Positions 1 through 7,691 are shown, numbered from the stretch's first letter. The stretch is 26,313 bases of DNA from Pseudomonas sp. UBA5706 (GCF_002419965.1 NZ_DIHC01000049.1:485-26797), one strand, 5' to 3'. The notes: a model not told the origin generated them from the sequence alone. Program-made: numbers and translations.

Positions 1-26
1 AAGCTGAACTCCTACGCCCTCTGGGC

Positions 27-244
27 AGAAGCAGATTGCAGCGATTTTATAGCTCTTGATTCTGGCCGAGACCGTAGAAGCAGAAGCAGATTGCGACGAT
101 TTTATAGCTCTTGATTCTGGCCGAGACCGTAGAAGCAGAAGCAGATTGCAGCGGATTTTGCTCTTGATTCTGGCCGAAGGCCGTAGGAGCAGAAGCAGAT
201 TGCAGCGGATTTTGCTCTTGATTCTGGCCGAAGGCCGTAGGAGC
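27..244. repeat. Tandem repeat, four units of about 55 bp
   Basis: The motif AGAAGCAGATTGC recurs at 27, 82, 137 and 191, giving unit lengths of 55, 55 and 54 bp. Units 1 and 2 share the inner text GATTTTATAGCTCTTGATT and end in GAGACCGTAG. Units 3 and 4 lack part of this, reading GGATTTTGCTCTTGATT, and end in AAGGCCGTAGGAGC. The array runs directly into a REP-like palindrome, and the tail of units 3 and 4 (GTAGGAGC) matches the head of that palindrome. An open reading frame crosses the array, but it is low complexity and has no recognisable domain, so I do not call it a gene. Confidence 0.9.
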
Positions 245-262
245 TGGCTTGCCAGCGATCTG
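234..262 (+). repeat. REP-like palindrome
   Basis: The text GTAGGAGCTGGCTTGCCAGC followed by GATCTG matches the general form of Pseudomonas repetitive extragenic palindromes (GTAGGAGC-X-GGCTTGCC-X-GCGAT). The core CTGGCTTGCCAG is a near-perfect short hairpin. It closes the tandem array to its left. Confidence 0.7.
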
Positions 263-397
263 CCGGGCACCGGCAGCAAATCCGGGCGACTCGGTGTATC
301 TGGAGTCAGGGAGTAGAGCATTCGGGTGTCAGGGAGCAGAAATCCGGGCAGAAGCCTGATGTGTGATAGCCAAAGGCCGAGCACTATATCGCGCAGG

Positions 398-981
398 ATG
401 CCAAGGGGAAGTGATCCAGGGCACAACGAACATCCGCAACGCGCATCGGTATTGCAACACGTCAGCCTCAATGTACGGCGTTTGCGGCATGCCGCAGACC
501 TGAGCCAGACCCGTCTGGCGCAACAGTCCGGGGTCAGCCGGCGCATGCTGGTGGCGATCGAGGCGGGGGAGAGAAACGTCAGCCTGGCTACGCCCGATCG
601 CGAGGCCGAGGCGTTGGGCGTAGCCTTCAGCGACTTGATCCAGGCACCGGACGAGCGAAATCCTAGTCGTATCAACGAGGTTGCCTGGGCAGGCTCGCTG
701 CGGGGCAGCCAGGCGGTATTGCTGGCCAAAGCCGCTGCGCGCAGCGGTGTAGAACGATGGACCCTCGCGCTGCAACCGGGCGAAGCCTGCGCTTCAGAGG
801 CTGACCCCGATGGCTGGAACGAGCAGGTGTATGTGATCGAAGGCCGCTTGACCGTGGTGGTTGCCGGCACACCCACGAGGTTGAGGCTGGGGCGTTCTTG
901 ATGTTCTCAAGCAACCGGCCATATGCCTACCGCAACGAAGAGTCAGCCAGGCTGCGCTTTGTCAGGAGCGTTGTCTTGTAA
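398..981 (+). pseudogene. XRE-family regulator with C-terminal cupin domain, frameshifted
   Basis: The N-terminal part encodes a Cro/C1-type helix-turn-helix (SLNVRRLRHAADLSQTRLA, then SGVSRRMLVAIEAGERNVS). The C-terminal part starts a small cupin domain (EQVYVIEGRLTVVVAGTP). The family is a one-component repressor/activator in which the cupin senses a small ligand. The frame opened at 398 stops at 899-901. Restoring one C at the CCC run 872-874 continues the cupin as HEVEAGAFLMFSSNRPYAYRN and onward to a TAA at 979-981, which is where the family normally ends. The HTH region also reads SLATPDREAEALG where LDRVAEALG is usual, so two odd substitutions accompany the frameshift. This suggests decay, or poor sequence quality here. 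The start at 398 was chosen because homology begins shortly after it; upstream in-frame starts exist from 326 but have no convincing ribosome binding site. Confidence 0.75.
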
Positions 982-1230
982 ACAGGCCAGGCAGTAGCGC
1001 CTTTCATGTCGCCGCACGTCAAGCGCTGTATCGTGGTCCAGTCTGTTTCCCCGGCAACACCTCATCAGCACTTTGCCCACTTTTCGCCCAGCAAAACGCT
1101 TCTATCCCGGCACGCTGCGCGCCTTGCATCCTTCATACCGAAACGCACCTCCCGGGGTCGTGTTTGAATCCATCCGCCTGCCCGCCATAGTTGGGCATGC
1201 GCTATCGCGGCGAAGACAAGGCGAACCACA
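982..1230. other. Intergenic stretch, nothing recognised
   Basis: About 250 bp between the broken XRE/cupin gene and the FAD/NAD(P)-binding gene. I see no clear promoter, terminator hairpin with a T-run, or small ORF with a ribosome binding site. Confidence 0.5.
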
Positions 1231-2655
1231 ATGACCCCAGACACCCCTCAATCCGACGCTGACATCCTGATCGTCGGTGGCGGCCTTAGCGGTACGATGC
1301 TCGCGGTGCAGCTGTTGCGGCTCCCGGGGCAGCGGCGCGTCCTGATCGTCGAATCGCGCAGCGAACTGGGTCGCGGCGAGGCCTACAGCGCCACCGAATT
1401 GGGTCACACCCTCAACGGCAACGCTGCGCGCATGAGTGTCGATCCCGACGACCCCGATGACCTGACCTGCTGGCTGAGCGATTTCATCGCCGCAGGCGGC
1501 TGGCCCGAATCGGACGTGCAGCATGTGCCGGTGGCTGAGTTGTTTCCACCTCGTGGAATTTTCGGGTTGTACGTTCAGCAACGTCTGGCCGAGGCCCGGG
1601 CAGTGGGCGCGCACCAGGGATCGAGCGTTGAGCATGTGCGCGGTGAGGTCATCGATCTGCAATCCGACGCTTCTGGCATACACCTCACGCTGACCGATAA
1701 GACGCAGCTGAGCGGACGTTTCGGTGTGCTGGCCACCGGAATGTTCGCTGCCGCACGCACGCCGCAGCGGCACCCTGACGGGAAAACCGACACGCTGAAC
1801 GCCGCAGCGGTGGACCCGTGGGATGTCGAGGCGATGCGTCAGCTCGATCCCCAGGGGCGTGTGCTGATCATCGGCTCCGGCCTGACCATGGTCGACGCCC
1901 TGGTCTCACTGGAACAGGCCGGGCATCGCGGCCCCATCGATGTGTTCTCCCGCCATGGTCTGCTGCCTCACGTGCGCCGCCAGCCGCCGGGCTGGCCTGA
2001 TTTTCTGGCCGCTGATCACGGCATACGCAGCCCCCGTCAACTGGTGCGTGCGCTACGTGAGCAATGCGAACAGGCGAACTCCCAAGGCATCGACTGGCAG
2101 TCGCCTCTGGACACGGTGCGGGCACATATCCCGCGGCTTTGGAGTCAGGCCACCGATCGTCAACGTCGCCAGTTCATACGCCATTTAAGGCCCTGGTGGG
2201 AAAGCCATCACCACCGTTCACCACCGCTCAGCGCGCAATTGCTGGACCGGCTGCAGCACGAGGGACGTCTGAACGTGCACGCCGCCTCGTTGCAGGCGGT
2301 AGGCAATCGCGAGGCAGGGCAGGTGCGAATCAGCCTTCGCTATCGCGGCGAAAACCAGCCGATCGAGGTGAGCGGTGAGGCCTTGATCAACTCCACAGGC
2401 ATTCAATACGACTGGCGTCGGGTTGATCGCGCCTTGCCCAAACAGTTGCTGGCACGCGGTCTGATTCAGCCAGGGCCATTGGCGCTGGGCATCGCGGCGG
2501 ACCCCGGAGGCGCGGTGCTGGACGCCAAGGGGCAGGTCTGCGACCGCCTGTTTGCCCTGGGCCCACCGTTGCGCGGTCTGTGGTGGGAAAGCACCGCTGT
2601 GACCGATGTGGCGTTGCAGGCCAAGGCGTTGGCGGCGCGGTTGGTCGCGCTGTAG
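1231..2655 (+). CDS. FAD/NAD(P)-binding oxidoreductase (NAD_binding_9 / YdhS-like)
   Basis: This 474-aa protein begins with a Rossmann dinucleotide-binding motif, DILIVGGGLSGTM at residues 11-23, followed by an acidic end of strand 2 (LIVESRSELGRGEAYS), as in FAD-binding proteins. The GRGEAYS segment and the later Asn-rich loop (HTLNGNAARMS) are typical of the Pfam NAD_binding_9 group that includes E. coli YdhS. A second nucleotide-binding motif (GRVLIIGSGLTMVDALVSL) lies near residue 210. No membrane segment or signal peptide is seen, so it is probably a soluble flavoprotein. The substrate cannot be read from sequence. The ATG at 1231 sits just before the Rossmann strand; the Shine-Dalgarno is weak (AAGGCGAACCACA). 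It is convergent with soxR and appears monocistronic. Confidence 0.85.
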   Translation: MTPDTPQSDADILIVGGGLSGTMLAVQLLRLPGQRRVLIVESRSELGRGEAYSATELGHTLNGNAARMSVDPDDPDDLTCWLSDFIAAGGWPESDVQHVPVAELFPPRGIFGLYVQQRLAEARAVGAHQGSSVEHVRGEVIDLQSDASGIHLTLTDKTQLSGRFGVLATGMFAAARTPQRHPDGKTDTLNAAAVDPWDVEAMRQLDPQGRVLIIGSGLTMVDALVSLEQAGHRGPIDVFSRHGLLPHVRRQPPGWPDFLAADHGIRSPRQLVRALREQCEQANSQGIDWQSPLDTVRAHIPRLWSQATDRQRRQFIRHLRPWWESHHHRSPPLSAQLLDRLQHEGRLNVHAASLQAVGNREAGQVRISLRYRGENQPIEVSGEALINSTGIQYDWRRVDRALPKQLLARGLIQPGPLALGIAADPGGAVLDAKGQVCDRLFALGPPLRGLWWESTAVTDVALQAKALAARLVAL

Positions 2656-2820
2656 CCGCGCCGCATGCCGGCCCGCGAAGGCAGAGGCGCCGGTTGTAGT
2701 TGCAGCCATGGCCGTGACCCACTCGCTGCTCCAGGCGACCCACCCGTTGAACTGGCCATGCAGTAAACGCATTTGTCGCTCGCCGACCGTTCGCGGGCAT
2801 TCTGGAGGCCCGCAAAACTT

Positions 2821-3282
2821 TCAAGCTTGATCCAGCAACCGAGGTCCTGCGCCTTCTGCCCCAAGATTGTCGCCCCAATTGCGCAGCGGGCAGGCCTGCA
2901 TGGACAGGCAACCGCAGCCGATGCAGCCGTTGAGCTGGTCGCGCAGGGCTGTCAGCCCATTGATGCGAGCGTCGAGGTCAGCTTTCCAGCGTTCCGACAG
3001 CCGCGCCCAGTCTTCGAGGCTGGGGGGGCGATCCTGGGGCAGCGTTTGCAGTGCTGTCTGGATGGTGGCCAGCGCAATGCCCAGGCGTTGCGCAGTCTTG
3101 ATCAGTGCCACTCGGCGCAGCACATCGCGCGGGTAGCGGCGCTGGTTGCCCGCGTTGCGCTGGCTAGTGATCAGTCCGCGGGCTTCGTAGAAGCGCAGCG
3201 CGGTAATCGCCACGCCGCTGCGCGCCGACAGTTGGCCTACGGTCAATTCCCGGGCCAAGTGGGGGGACTCGATGGTGCGCAT
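2821..3282 (-). CDS. soxR: Redox-sensitive transcriptional activator SoxR
   Basis: This 153-aa MerR-family protein has an N-terminal winged HTH (LTVGQLSARSGVAITALRFY, residues 13-32), a dimerisation helix, and the diagnostic iron-sulfur cysteine cluster CIGCGCLSMQAC (Cys120, Cys123, Cys125, Cys131), followed by PLRNWGD. This matches the [2Fe-2S] site of SoxR very closely. SoxR senses redox-cycling compounds through oxidation of the cluster and activates promoters with an over-long 19-bp spacer. In pseudomonads the targets are efflux pumps and small monooxygenases, not a soxS gene. No soxS is present here. It is divergent from the monooxygenase-fold gene at 3460, and a SoxR box lies between them. 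Confidence 0.96.
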   Translation of the reverse strand: MRTIESPHLARELTVGQLSARSGVAITALRFYEARGLITSQRNAGNQRRYPRDVLRRVALIKTAQRLGIALATIQTALQTLPQDRPPSLEDWARLSERWKADLDARINGLTALRDQLNGCIGCGCLSMQACPLRNWGDNLGAEGAGPRLLDQA

Positions 3283-3321
3283 TGCAATTCCTTGGCAAGC
3301 CGATAAATGGGCAAAAGGCGC

Positions 3322-3352
3322 TTGACCTCTAGTTAAGTGGAGGTTTTACCCT
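3322..3352 (+). promoter_or_regulatory. SoxR box and 19-bp-spacer promoter
   Basis: ACCTCTAGTTAAGTGGAGGT at 3325-3344 is a 20-bp dyad with 8 of 10 pairs matched and the central TTAA, like the known SoxR operator form CCTCAAGTTAACTTGAGG. On the + strand it is embedded between a -35 (TTGACC, 3322-3327) and a weak -10 (TACCCT, 3347-3352) with exactly 19 bp between them, the hallmark of MerR/SoxR-activated promoters. It is placed to drive the gene starting at 3460. Confidence 0.88.
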
Positions 3353-3459
3353 GCGCAGCGTCGGTTCGCAACAGGCCATGCGGCACGAGAATCGTAACTT
3401 GCATGAATGGGCCAGGCAGCACCCAGCCCAGCGACATCAGTCACCAGCGGAGAGCGTTC

Positions 3460-3795
3460 ATGACTTCACAAGACTCAAACCTTCCCTTTAGCCAGTTCAT
3501 CGAATTCGTGCTGGATGCGCGCTATCAAGCGGGTCTGGTAGCGGCCCTGAACGAGCGCATGGAGCGCTTCATCCGCACCTACCCAGGCTTCATCCGCGCC
3601 AGCGTGCAGTTGAGCGAGGATCACACTCGGGTGCTCAGCCATGTGTTGTGGCGATCCAGAACGGACTGTGAGAAGGCCTTCACTAATGCCGAGCAGGGCG
3701 AGGGGGATTTGTGGGAGATGATCCGCGCCCACCGCGCCACGGCGCTGACGTTCAATGGCTACGAACTGGTGGGGGAAACGGTCGGCCCGCGGTAG
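3460..3795 (+). CDS. Small antibiotic-biosynthesis-monooxygenase (ABM) fold protein, predicted SoxR target
   Basis: This 111-aa protein contains one ferredoxin-like ABM-type domain: a strand with FSQFIEFVLD, a helix with FIRTYPGFIRASVQLSED, and HVLWRSRTDCEKAF. The YPGFI segment is typical of the family. Members are cofactor-free monooxygenases acting on quinones and polyketides, or heme-degrading enzymes; the substrate is not predictable here. The ATG at 3460 is preferred because AGCGGAGAG lies upstream and homology begins just after it; an in-frame start at 3337 would lie inside the SoxR box. The gene lies immediately downstream of that SoxR promoter. P. aeruginosa has a similar soxR/small-gene neighbour pair (PA2273/PA2274, from memory), which supports a SoxR regulon role. 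Confidence 0.82.
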   Translation: MTSQDSNLPFSQFIEFVLDARYQAGLVAALNERMERFIRTYPGFIRASVQLSEDHTRVLSHVLWRSRTDCEKAFTNAEQGEGDLWEMIRAHRATALTFNGYELVGETVGPR

Positions 3796-3812
3796 TTTCA
3801 CGGACGACGAAT

Positions 3813-3924
3813 GCATTCGCTACTGTCGCACAGCTCCAGCGGCTCCCGCAGATTCATTGCCGTTGCACTGGCTCAGGCTGGCGCAGCCTCTAGGGGAGCC
3901 GCTGTCGGTACGACGGCAGCGAAG
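3813..3924. repeat. Long imperfect inverted repeat (REPIN-like)
   Basis: CAGCGGCTCCC (3837-3847) pairs with GGGAGCCGCTG (3894-3904). The pairing extends imperfectly outward: GCATTCGCTACTGTCG at 3813-3828 faces TACGACGGCAGCGAAG at 3909-3924. It lies between two convergent genes, so it may form a bidirectional hairpin. The outer arm is shared with repeats near 9908 and 22595. Confidence 0.7.
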
Positions 3925-3953
3925 GTGTCAGGTCAGGCAGCGGGTCTTCGGAG

Positions 3954-5096
3954 TCAAACCGACAACTGCATCATCCGGTCGCCCTGCAGTTGCTCGCCTG
4001 GACGTCGTTTGTTTACGGCCAGCTCACCGATTTTGATCAGCCGTGCGCGAATCACGTTGCGACTCAGGCCCAGCAGCTGTGCGGTATGCACCTGGTTGTA
4101 GTGGCTGAAGCGATACGCCGCCCGCAACAGGGCGTCTTCGACTTTTTCATGCAGGGCGCCGGCCTGTTCCTCGAACAGTTTCTGAAAGGCCCGGGCGAGC
4201 AGGGCGTCGGTGGAGTCGTCGACCAGCGCCGAGGACTCTTCCTGGCGCTCCAGGCGCAGGTTCGACAGGCGCAGGTCGCTGGCCTGAATCACCCCGTTGC
4301 GGCAAATCAGCAGGGTGTGATGGATGACGTTTTCCAGCTCGCGAATGTTGCCCGGCCAGCTGTAGGCGCGCAGCTTGTGTTCGGCATCGCTGCTGATCTG
4401 GATCGGACCACAGCCCAGGCGCTGGCTGTAGACGCCGATGAAATGCCGGGTCAGCGGCATGATGTCGCCGGGCCGCTCGCGCAGGGTGCTCAGCTCCAGG
4501 TTGACCACGTTCAGGCGATAGAACAGGTCTTCACGGAAATGCCCCGCGTTGATCGCGCGTTCCAGTTGCACGTTGGTGGCCGCCAGCACGCGCACGTTGA
4601 TCGGCGTGCTTTTGCGCGAACCCAGGCGCACCACTTCACGCTCTTGCAACACGCGCAGCAGTTTGACCTGGATGGCGATCGGCAGATCGCCGATCTCGTC
4701 GAGGAACAGTGTGCCGCCGTTGGCTTCCTCGAACCAGCCGGCCTTGGCGGTCAGAGCACCGGTAAAGGCGCCTTTCTCGTGACCGAACAGCTCGGCCTCC
4801 ACCAGCGACTCCGAAAAGGCGCCGCAGTTGACCGCCACGAAGGGCTGATGCCGACGACCGCTCAGGTTATGGATATGACGTGCGACCAACTCCTTGCCGG
4901 TGCCGGTTTCGCCGATGATCAGCACGCTGGCGTCGCTGGGTGCGACCTGTTGCACGTGGGCCAGCAGGGCTTGGGATTTGGGGTCTTCGAACACTTGAGC
5001 GGTGGCGCGAATCGAGGTAGCCAGGGCCGGTGAGGGCGGTAACGTGAGTAGCTGCATGGGGATCACTTGTGGTTGAAACGGGACGCTGGCGGTCAT
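3954..5096 (-). CDS. sfnR: Sigma-54-dependent activator of sulfonate/sulfone utilisation (SfnR-like)
   Basis: This 380-aa enhancer-binding protein has no N-terminal sensory domain. An AAA+ core starts near residue 35, with Walker A GETGTGKE (62-69), the sigma-54 contact loop GAFTGA (109-114), Walker B GGTLFLDEIGD (127-137) and the arginine-finger region FREDLFYRLN. A Fis-type HTH (TAQLLGLSRNVIRARL) is at the C-terminus. Domain-poor activators of this length next to FMNH2-dependent sulfonate monooxygenases are the SfnR type. In pseudomonads SfnR activates dimethylsulfone/methanesulfonate genes under sulfur limitation and is itself made under CysB control. The start at 5096 has a good ribosome binding site (AAGGAG, 8 nt upstream). 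It follows msuD on the same strand with an 80-bp gap. Confidence 0.85.
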   Translation of the reverse strand: MTASVPFQPQVIPMQLLTLPPSPALATSIRATAQVFEDPKSQALLAHVQQVAPSDASVLIIGETGTGKELVARHIHNLSGRRHQPFVAVNCGAFSESLVEAELFGHEKGAFTGALTAKAGWFEEANGGTLFLDEIGDLPIAIQVKLLRVLQEREVVRLGSRKSTPINVRVLAATNVQLERAINAGHFREDLFYRLNVVNLELSTLRERPGDIMPLTRHFIGVYSQRLGCGPIQISSDAEHKLRAYSWPGNIRELENVIHHTLLICRNGVIQASDLRLSNLRLERQEESSALVDDSTDALLARAFQKLFEEQAGALHEKVEDALLRAAYRFSHYNQVHTAQLLGLSRNVIRARLIKIGELAVNKRRPGEQLQGDRMMQLSV

Positions 5097-5110
5097 GTAG
5101 GGGCTCCTTG

Positions 5111-5147
5111 ACTGATCGCTCCCCGGCAGGGCGCGGAAACGATCAGT
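5111..5147. other. Inverted repeat between msuD and sfnR
   Basis: ACTGATCG (5111-5118) and CGATCAGT (5140-5147) form a perfect 8-bp stem around a 21-nt loop. A run of T follows on the + strand only, so for the msuD-sfnR direction it is not a classical terminator. It could be an mRNA hairpin tuning sfnR expression relative to msuD, or an operator. Confidence 0.6.
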
Positions 5148-5176
5148 TTTTGTGGGGACGCAAGCGCGATGAAACC

Positions 5177-6313
5177 TTACTTCTGCGGCGGCAAATCGTT
5201 GGCGATCATTTCGCCGAACGGACCGGTCAGGTTGGTGATGCCGCGCCCGGCCAGGCTGCGATACGGCTCAGGCAGCAGCGGGAATACCAGCTCGGCGAAG
5301 CGGTAGGCTTCTTCCAGATGCGGGTAGCCGGAGAAGATGAAGCTCTCGATGCCCAGGTCGGCGTATTCCTTGATCCGCGCGGCAACTTCCTGCGGGTTAC
5401 CGACCAGCGCCGTACCTGCGCCGCCGCGTACCAGGCCGACGCCGGCCCACAGGTTGGGAGCGATTTGCAGGTTGTCGCGGCGCCCGTCATGCAACGCGGC
5501 CATGCGCCGTTGGCCTTCGGAGTCAAAGCGCGAGAAGGATTTCTGCGCGGCGGCGATGGTATCGTCGCTGATGTGCTCAATCAGCTTGTCGGCGGCTTTC
5601 CAGGCCTCCTCGCTGGTCTCACGCACGATCACATGCAAGCGAATCCCGAACTTGACGGTGCGACCATTGCGCGCGGCGCGTTCGCGAATGTCAGCCAGCT
5701 TCTGGGCGACAGCAGCGGGCGGTTCGCCCCAGGTCAGGTACACATCGACCTGCTCGGCCGCCAGTTCGTGGGCGGCCTCGGAAGACCCGCCGAAATACAG
5801 CGGTGGGTAGGGCTTCTGGATGGGCGGGTACAGGGCCTTGGCGTTTTGCACTTTCAAGTGCTTGCCTTCGAAGTCCACGGCCTCGCCCTGCAGCACGCGG
5901 CGCCAGATCTTGAGGAATTCATCGGTGACTTCATAGCGCTCGCTGTGGCTTAGGAAGCTGCCATCGCCACGGTTTTCATCAGGGTCGCCACCGGTGACGA
6001 CGTTGATTAGCAGACGCCCGCCGGACAGGCGATCCAGCGTGGCCGCCATGCGCGCCGAAACGGTCGGGGAAATGATGCCTGGCCGAATGGCCACCAGGTA
6101 GCGCAGGCGCTCGGTCAGCGGCACCAGCGCCGAAGCGATCACCCAGGAGTCTTCGCAGGAACGCCCGGTCGGGATCAGCACGCCGTGATAACCCAGATCG
6201 TCGGCAGCCTGGGCCACCTGCTTCAGGTAATTGAGCGTCACTGGGCGTGCGCCTTGGGCAGTCCCTAGAAAATGGCCGTCGCCGTGTGTCGGTAGAAACC
6301 AGAAAACATCCAT
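5177..6313 (-). CDS. msuD: FMNH2-dependent alkanesulfonate (methanesulfonate) monooxygenase
   Basis: This 378-aa protein is a bacterial luciferase-like flavin monooxygenase of the SsuD/MsuD group. It shows the family N-terminus (FWFLPTHGDGHFLGT), GVLIPTGRSCEDSW, the HSERYE segment and RLHVIVRET. It cleaves C1/short-chain sulfonates to an aldehyde and sulfite with FMNH2 supplied by a separate reductase, in the cytoplasm, for sulfur scavenging. The N-terminus MDVFWFLP and the ending TGPFGEMIAND resemble MsuD more than the longer SsuD of the ssu operon as I recall them, so I favour msuD; ssuD is the alternative. The start at 6313 has GAAGGA upstream. No flavin reductase (msuE/ssuE) or msuC lies beside it; sfnR follows. 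Confidence 0.88.
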   Translation of the reverse strand: MDVFWFLPTHGDGHFLGTAQGARPVTLNYLKQVAQAADDLGYHGVLIPTGRSCEDSWVIASALVPLTERLRYLVAIRPGIISPTVSARMAATLDRLSGGRLLINVVTGGDPDENRGDGSFLSHSERYEVTDEFLKIWRRVLQGEAVDFEGKHLKVQNAKALYPPIQKPYPPLYFGGSSEAAHELAAEQVDVYLTWGEPPAAVAQKLADIRERAARNGRTVKFGIRLHVIVRETSEEAWKAADKLIEHISDDTIAAAQKSFSRFDSEGQRRMAALHDGRRDNLQIAPNLWAGVGLVRGGAGTALVGNPQEVAARIKEYADLGIESFIFSGYPHLEEAYRFAELVFPLLPEPYRSLAGRGITNLTGPFGEMIANDLPPQK

Positions 6314-6345
6314 GAGAAATCCTTCGAGCGGAATCGGTGGCTTTT

Positions 6346-6384
6346 GGAATAAGTCGGCTATTTATAGAGGTTAGGATTTATTCC
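6346..6384. promoter_or_regulatory. Candidate operator: inverted repeat upstream of msuD
   Basis: GGAATAA (6346-6352) and TTATTCC (6378-6384) form a perfect inverted repeat with 25 bp between arms, 33 bp upstream of the msuD start in the divergent msuD/lysR region. AT-rich sequence surrounds it. Sulfur-starvation genes are commonly under CysB, a LysR-type regulator, and the adjacent LysR gene is another possible binder. No sigma-54 -24/-12 element was found. Confidence 0.45.
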
Positions 6385-6607
6385 GTAAAAGAACTGAATC
6401 CCATATTTTTAGACCTTTTGGAGATATACTTGCATTTACGTTTTGAAACGCAGGCTTTATCTGCAGTGTTATTCTTGCCCGAGCTTTGATTGAACCCTCC
6501 TGTAGCTGTCCGGCTCGCTGACATGGCGGTTTCGCCGACGCCGCGGCCAGCAAGGTGGTCGGCTGCCGGGGTCGACGCCTCTATGTCCTCTACCCAAAAG
6601 AAGTCGC

Positions 6608-7519
6608 ATGGCCTCAAAAAAAGAAGTGGCGCCCCTGCCCGAAGACCTGCGGGTATTTCTCACCGTGATCCGCAAGGCCGGTTTCGCTGCAGCTGCGGAT
6701 GAACTGGGTCTGTCGCCGGCCTATGTCAGCAAACGCATCCAGATTCTCGAATCGACCCTGGCTACCCGGCTGTTGCACCGCACCAGTCGCAAGGTGGCGC
6801 TGACCGAAGACGGGGAGCGGGTGCAGCGCTGGGCGGTGCGCATTCTGCAAGACTTTCAGCGGCTGCATGACGAACTGTCCGACGCCCATTCGGCGCCGCG
6901 CGGCAAGCTGCACCTGTGCAGCTCGTTCGGCTTCGGGCGCAATCACGTGGCCCCGGCGATCTCTAGGCTGGCCGAGGCGTATCCCGACCTGGAAGTGCGT
7001 CTGGACCTGTTCGACCGGGTGGTCGATATCGTCAGCGAAGGCTTCGATCTGGAAATCCGCGTGGGCGATGACATTCCTGGCCAGCACATAGGCCGGCAAC
7101 TGGTGAGCAACCGCCGGGTTCTCTGCGCGGCCCCGGCTTACCTGGACCGACGCGGCGCCCCGCAGCAGTTGGCCGATCTGGAGCAGCACGACTGCCTGGT
7201 GATTAAGGAGCGCGATAATGCCTTTGGTGTCTGGCATGTCGAATGTGACGGTGTGAAGGAAACGGTGCGGGTAAGCGGGCCCTTGTCGTCCAACAGCGGT
7301 GAGATCGTGTTGCAGTGGGGGCTCGACGGCAGGGGCGTGTTGCAACGTTCGCTGTGGGACGTCAAGCCATTTCTGGAGCAGGGCCGGCTGGTGCAAGTAC
7401 TGCCGCAGTACACCGAAAGCGCCAACGTCTGGGCGGTGTATCCGACGCGGCTGGCCAATTCAGGCAAATTGCGGGCGTGCGTGGAGTTTTTGCAGGCTCA
7501 TTTTCAGGGGTTGTCGTAA
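6608..7519 (+). CDS. LysR-family transcriptional regulator (DmlR-like group)
   Basis: This 303-aa protein has an N-terminal winged HTH (LRVFLTVIRKAGFAAAADELGLSPAYVSKRI at about residues 14-44, then LEST..TRLLHRTSRKVALTEDG) and a C-terminal periplasmic-binding-like effector domain (GKLHLCSSFGFGRNHVAPAI onward, GRQLVSNRRVLCAAPAYL). The length is standard for LysR. It resembles the group containing E. coli DmlR, the D-malate dehydrogenase activator, but the effector cannot be assigned. It is divergent from msuD (294-bp shared upstream region) and convergent with the leuCD pair, so its target may be msuD, leuCD or its own gene. Confidence 0.9.
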   Translation: MASKKEVAPLPEDLRVFLTVIRKAGFAAAADELGLSPAYVSKRIQILESTLATRLLHRTSRKVALTEDGERVQRWAVRILQDFQRLHDELSDAHSAPRGKLHLCSSFGFGRNHVAPAISRLAEAYPDLEVRLDLFDRVVDIVSEGFDLEIRVGDDIPGQHIGRQLVSNRRVLCAAPAYLDRRGAPQQLADLEQHDCLVIKERDNAFGVWHVECDGVKETVRVSGPLSSNSGEIVLQWGLDGRGVLQRSLWDVKPFLEQGRLVQVLPQYTESANVWAVYPTRLANSGKLRACVEFLQAHFQGLS

Positions 7520-7562
7520 TGAGGTCGTTTTTCACCCTGACGCCGCTCCGCTTCTGGCCCAA

Positions 7563-7691
7563 GCCGCTGGCGCTGGCTTGCCTTCACTCTGACTGGGAGC
7601 GGCAGCGAATCAGCAGGCGCGGAGATCCAGAGACGCCGAATGGGCAAGAGTTGCTGTCGCTGCGCAGATCGCGGGCAAGCCACGCGCCTGC
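7563..7691. repeat. Degenerate REP-like repeat(s)
   Basis: GATCGCGGGCAAGCCACGCG at 7667-7686 and the following CCTGC match, in reverse, the Pseudomonas REP form GTAGGAGCGGGCTTGCCCGCGAT. A weaker copy in the other orientation (GGCGCTGGCTTGCC) lies near 7570. They occupy the 200-bp gap between the convergent lysR and leuD genes. Confidence 0.5.

Noticed and set aside
27..244. CRISPR array
   Set aside because: The units are contiguous tandem copies with no unique spacers and there are no cas genes.
56..316. 86-codon + strand reading frame across the tandem array
   Set aside because: It simply translates the repeat units, has no ribosome binding site and no domain.
3990..5033. 347-codon + strand frame opposite sfnR
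   Set aside because: Antisense shadow of a well-conserved AAA+ gene in GC-rich DNA; the translation is Gln/Ala/Val-rich with no motif.
5111..5150. Terminator between msuD and sfnR
   Set aside because: The T-run lies on the + strand side only, while both genes are on the - strand.
6314..6607. Sigma-54 promoter for msuD, expected if SfnR controls it
   Set aside because: No GG-N10-GC element with -24/-12 character was found on the - strand.
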